Shown one piece after another: positions 5,466 through 7,042 of a stretch of DNA of 7,042 nt (positions are counted from its first letter, which is position 1; every line of letters starts with the position of its first letter). This stretch comes from CAYNFH01 sp964396385 (GTDB lineage Bacteria; Armatimonadota; Chthonomonadetes; Chthonomonadales; CAJBBX01). The translations under genes were made by a program, and so were the position numbers. The stretch lies in contig CAYNFH010000286.1 of assembly GCA_964396385.1 (NCBI GenBank), forward strand, positions 1 to 7,042, read 5' to 3'. The notes beneath the pieces were generated by a model, which was given only the letters and a program-made list of their open reading frames with translations, did not search any database and had not been told where the DNA came from.

Positions 5466-6533
5466 TCAATCGAGAGCGAAGAACTCCACCGTCCGATCTG
5501 CTTCCTTCTCGCCAGACGTGTGGAGGACGTAGATGCCGGGAGTCTTACCGGTGCGCGGGTCCATGCCGAGGGCCACATCCAGGATGCGGCCGGAGATATC
5601 CGGGCTGGTCCAGAGTGGCTTCACGCCTCCGCCCTGGGCTCCCGGACCAATCGCGTCGGGACCGGCGATGATGATGTGTCCGCCGTCCTTGTCCTGCATC
5701 GGCAGCACGGAATAGAGCGCGTTGGCGCCGCGCGGATCGAAGAAGCCCACCATCCCGATCTTCTGCGTGCCCTCCGGCGCGCCTAGCTGCGCCAGCGTAT
5801 CCGCCGGCAGGTGCGCCACAAGCTCAGAATAGACCCCCGCAGCTTGGTCGGGTGCGACAAGCTGCTCCCCGTCAGCCAGCAGCTTGTCGCCGGTTAGGTC
5901 CACGGTCCACGTCTGCGGCGGTCCGCCCGCGAAGAAGAAGATGTCCTCGGTGCCGTCCGCGAACCGCACGGTGCCCGTAATCTCCTTCAGATCCGGCGCG
6001 GCCTTGCGGACGTATTTATCGCCATCACGATAGTAGATCGCCCCCGGGACGGCGACCATCGCAGGCCGGTTCTTGGCGAACCGTCCCACCACAAATCCCT
6101 TCGCACCGTCGCCCAGATCGAGGGTGTCCTCCTTCTCCAGCGCGGCCCCGGTCAGCTTGTAGACGGTCAGCTTGTTGCCGCCGTCCAGCAGCAGGATGCG
6201 CGGCTTCTTGTCGCCCGCAACGTCCGCTACGGCGAGCCGCTGGGAGTCCTTGGGCGCGTCCGCCTTCCATTCCGCCTTGAAAGAGGGTGCGCCCGTCTTC
6301 TTCTGAGTGGCTGCCGTGCCCATCACCTTCTCTTCGTCGTATCCGGCGAAGGTATGGCTGTGCATGGCGTAGTAGACGCCTCGCGGGTTGCGGGCGCCGC
6401 CGCCGCCAGAGTTCACATGGCAATAACCGCACGCCTTGTTTTCCCTGGCGGCATACTCCGGCTTCGACTGGGCGCTTCCGGCTAACAGCAGCGCTCCGGC
6501 CGTGGCGAGCGCAATGGGTGCAAATGGTCTCAC
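5466..6533 (-). CDS. Exported single-heme c-type cytochrome-like protein with propeller-like repeats
   Basis: The GTG at 6533 gives 355 residues and has GGAGG five bases upstream; an upstream TTG at 6551 is less likely. Residues 1-23 form a signal peptide (Arg2, hydrophobic core LATAGALLLAG, cleavage near AQS/K). A single heme-attachment motif CGYCH (35-39) follows, in the context NKACGYCHVNSGGGGARNPRG. Met57, His58 and His60 are possible distal ligands. From about residue 98 the chain is beta-rich with short repeats like FG-GAP/VCBS blades: LAVADVAGDKKPRILLLDGG, GFVVGRFAKNRPAMVAV and, near the end, ILDVALGMDPRTGKTPGIYV. I therefore expect a heme head on an integrin-like propeller outside the cytoplasmic membrane. 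No enzyme or partner is recognised. It ends 186 bases from the convergent oxidoreductase gene. Confidence 0.85.
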   Translation of the reverse strand: MRPFAPIALATAGALLLAGSAQSKPEYAARENKACGYCHVNSGGGGARNPRGVYYAMHSHTFAGYDEEKVMGTAATQKKTGAPSFKAEWKADAPKDSQRLAVADVAGDKKPRILLLDGGNKLTVYKLTGAALEKEDTLDLGDGAKGFVVGRFAKNRPAMVAVPGAIYYRDGDKYVRKAAPDLKEITGTVRFADGTEDIFFFAGGPPQTWTVDLTGDKLLADGEQLVAPDQAAGVYSELVAHLPADTLAQLGAPEGTQKIGMVGFFDPRGANALYSVLPMQDKDGGHIIIAGPDAIGPGAQGGGVKPLWTSPDISGRILDVALGMDPRTGKTPGIYVLHTSGEKEADRTVEFFALD

Positions 6534-6649
6534 ACTGTCCTCCCTGTGCAATCTCGAATGGGGAATCGCGCGGCCAAAGCCGCGTGACGTGGGTGGCTGC
6601 GGAACGGGTCCGTATTGGCCGCCGGGTGATTCCCCGCCGGCCGGGCCAT
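6530..6649 (-). CDS. Possible 39-aa small ORF coupled to the cytochrome gene
   Basis: An ATG at 6649-6647 preceded by GGGAGGAT opens 39 codons ending in TGA (6532-6530). That stop overlaps the GTG start of the cytochrome-like gene as GTGA, the classical coupling arrangement. The spacing from GGAGG to ATG is only two bases. Composition is unremarkable (Ala, Arg, Pro and His rich) and no family is recognised. The ORF contains a perfect 6-bp hairpin CGCGGC/GCCGCG (6569-6584). It may be a chance ORF in a 5' leader. Confidence 0.3.
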   Translation of the reverse strand: MARPAGNHPAANTDPFRSHPRHAALAARFPIRDCTGRTV

Positions 6650-6670
6650 ATCCTCCCGTCGCCCTCCCGC

Positions 6671-6700
6671 GATATACGGTTCAGACGGCCGCAGCGTCAC
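6671..6700 (-). promoter_or_regulatory. Weak candidate promoter for the cytochrome-like gene
   Basis: On the minus strand, GTGACG (6700-6695) lies 18 bases before TATATC (6676-6671), each 4/6 to consensus. A start near 6664 would give a leader holding only the small ORF. The rest of the 6534-6706 gap is GC-rich and shows nothing better, so the gene may instead be read from the upstream CoA-binding gene. Confidence 0.25.
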
Positions 6701-6706
6701 ACGGTT

Positions 6707-7042
6707 TCACAGAGCCCCGGGGCTGTCCTCTTCCGCCAGCAGCTCTTCCTGCCGATTCGCGATCTCAACCATAATGCACGGGCCGCCGTAGATGGGGTAG
6801 ACGCTGTTGGCGTACGCCTCCTCCACCGCGGACTCAGACTCGGAGCCCGGCTGCATCCAGATGAAGGGAATATCCAGGTGCCCGCACTGGCGGCAGACCT
6901 CGAAGGTCACCTCCGGATGCACCACCGTTACCGCGCAGTCCAGCTTCTCCGGTACGTTGTCCAGCACCGGGTAGACCGGGTCCCCGTCGATGTCCGTCGC
7001 GTTGGGATTCACGGCGAAGGTGTTGTAGCCGGCCGCCTTCAG
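6707..7042 (-). CDS. CoA-binding domain protein (YccU-like), N-terminus cut by window edge
   Basis: The visible 111 residues cover the second half of a small Rossmann-fold CoA-binding protein of the YccU/CoA_binding_2 type. The signs are GYNTFAVNPNATDIDGDPVYP, then VPEKLDCAVTVVHPEVTFEV, PFIWMQPGSESESAVEEAY and the terminal GGPCIMVE. The frame is open at the edge; the GTG at 7012 is an internal Val in FAVNPN, not a start. The first visible codon is CTG at 7042, in LKAAGYN. Proteins of this family are usually about 130-150 residues, so perhaps 30-40 are missing. The acidic tail (EELLAEEDSPGAL) follows the usual end. The molecular role is unknown. The 173-base spacer to the cytochrome-like gene has no clear terminator. 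Confidence 0.88.
   Translation of the reverse strand: MKAAGYNTFAVNPNATDIDGDPVYPVLDNVPEKLDCAVTVVHPEVTFEVCRQCGHLDIPFIWMQPGSESESAVEEAYANSVYPIYGGPCIMVEIANRQEELLAEEDSPGAL

Noticed and set aside
5316..5786. Plus-strand frame running through the inverted repeat into the cytochrome-like gene
   Set aside because: It reads both repeat arms and antisense coding sequence; no family signal.
6569..6584. Intrinsic terminator for the CoA-binding gene
   Set aside because: The 6-bp CGCGGC/GCCGCG stem has no U-rich tail and lies close to the next start codon.

Overview
The window looks chromosomal and GC-rich (roughly 60-65% by eye). It most likely comes from a diderm bacterium outside the Proteobacteria. Two signals point there together: a Firmicutes-style T-box leader controlling branched-chain amino acid genes, and a metal-dependent (Cys-type) KdsA, which implies Kdo and hence LPS. 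With a Gfo/Idh/MocA oxidoreductase and GC-rich dispersed-repeat hairpins, this would suit a lineage such as Armatimonadota. That placement is inference, not proof.

Layout. Positions 1-3300 form a minus-strand transcription unit: promoter (about 3307-3336), a leader RNA of about 350 nt ending in a T-box antiterminator/terminator switch (about 2933-3300), a secreted LolA-like protein (2210-2932), ilvB (325-2151) and ilvN (1-340, running off the window). The stop of ilvB lies inside the start of ilvN. The T-box specifier reads best as CUC (Leu), so leucine starvation should open acetolactate synthase expression. A small exported protein of unknown function is placed first in the operon.

A plus-strand promoter (3283-3311) shares its -10 region with the minus-strand promoter and drives the divergent kdsA (3373-4200). 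A Gfo/Idh/MocA dehydrogenase (4290-5279) follows on the same strand.

Positions 5280-5465 separate two convergent genes. They hold a 32/32 nt inverted repeat with nested palindromes, plus fragments that look like a second dispersed-repeat family.

Positions 5466-6533 (minus) encode an exported protein with one CXXCH heme site followed by a predicted propeller-like region. Upstream, a possible 39-codon ORF (6530-6649) overlaps its GTG start in a GTGA arrangement. The window ends in a CoA-binding-domain (YccU-like) protein, 6707-7042, minus strand, missing its N-terminus.

The most interesting part is the 2930-3340 control region: overlapping opposed promoters, a leucine-type T-box carrying an extra GC-rich hairpin, and a secreted protein whose start codon abuts the regulated terminator.
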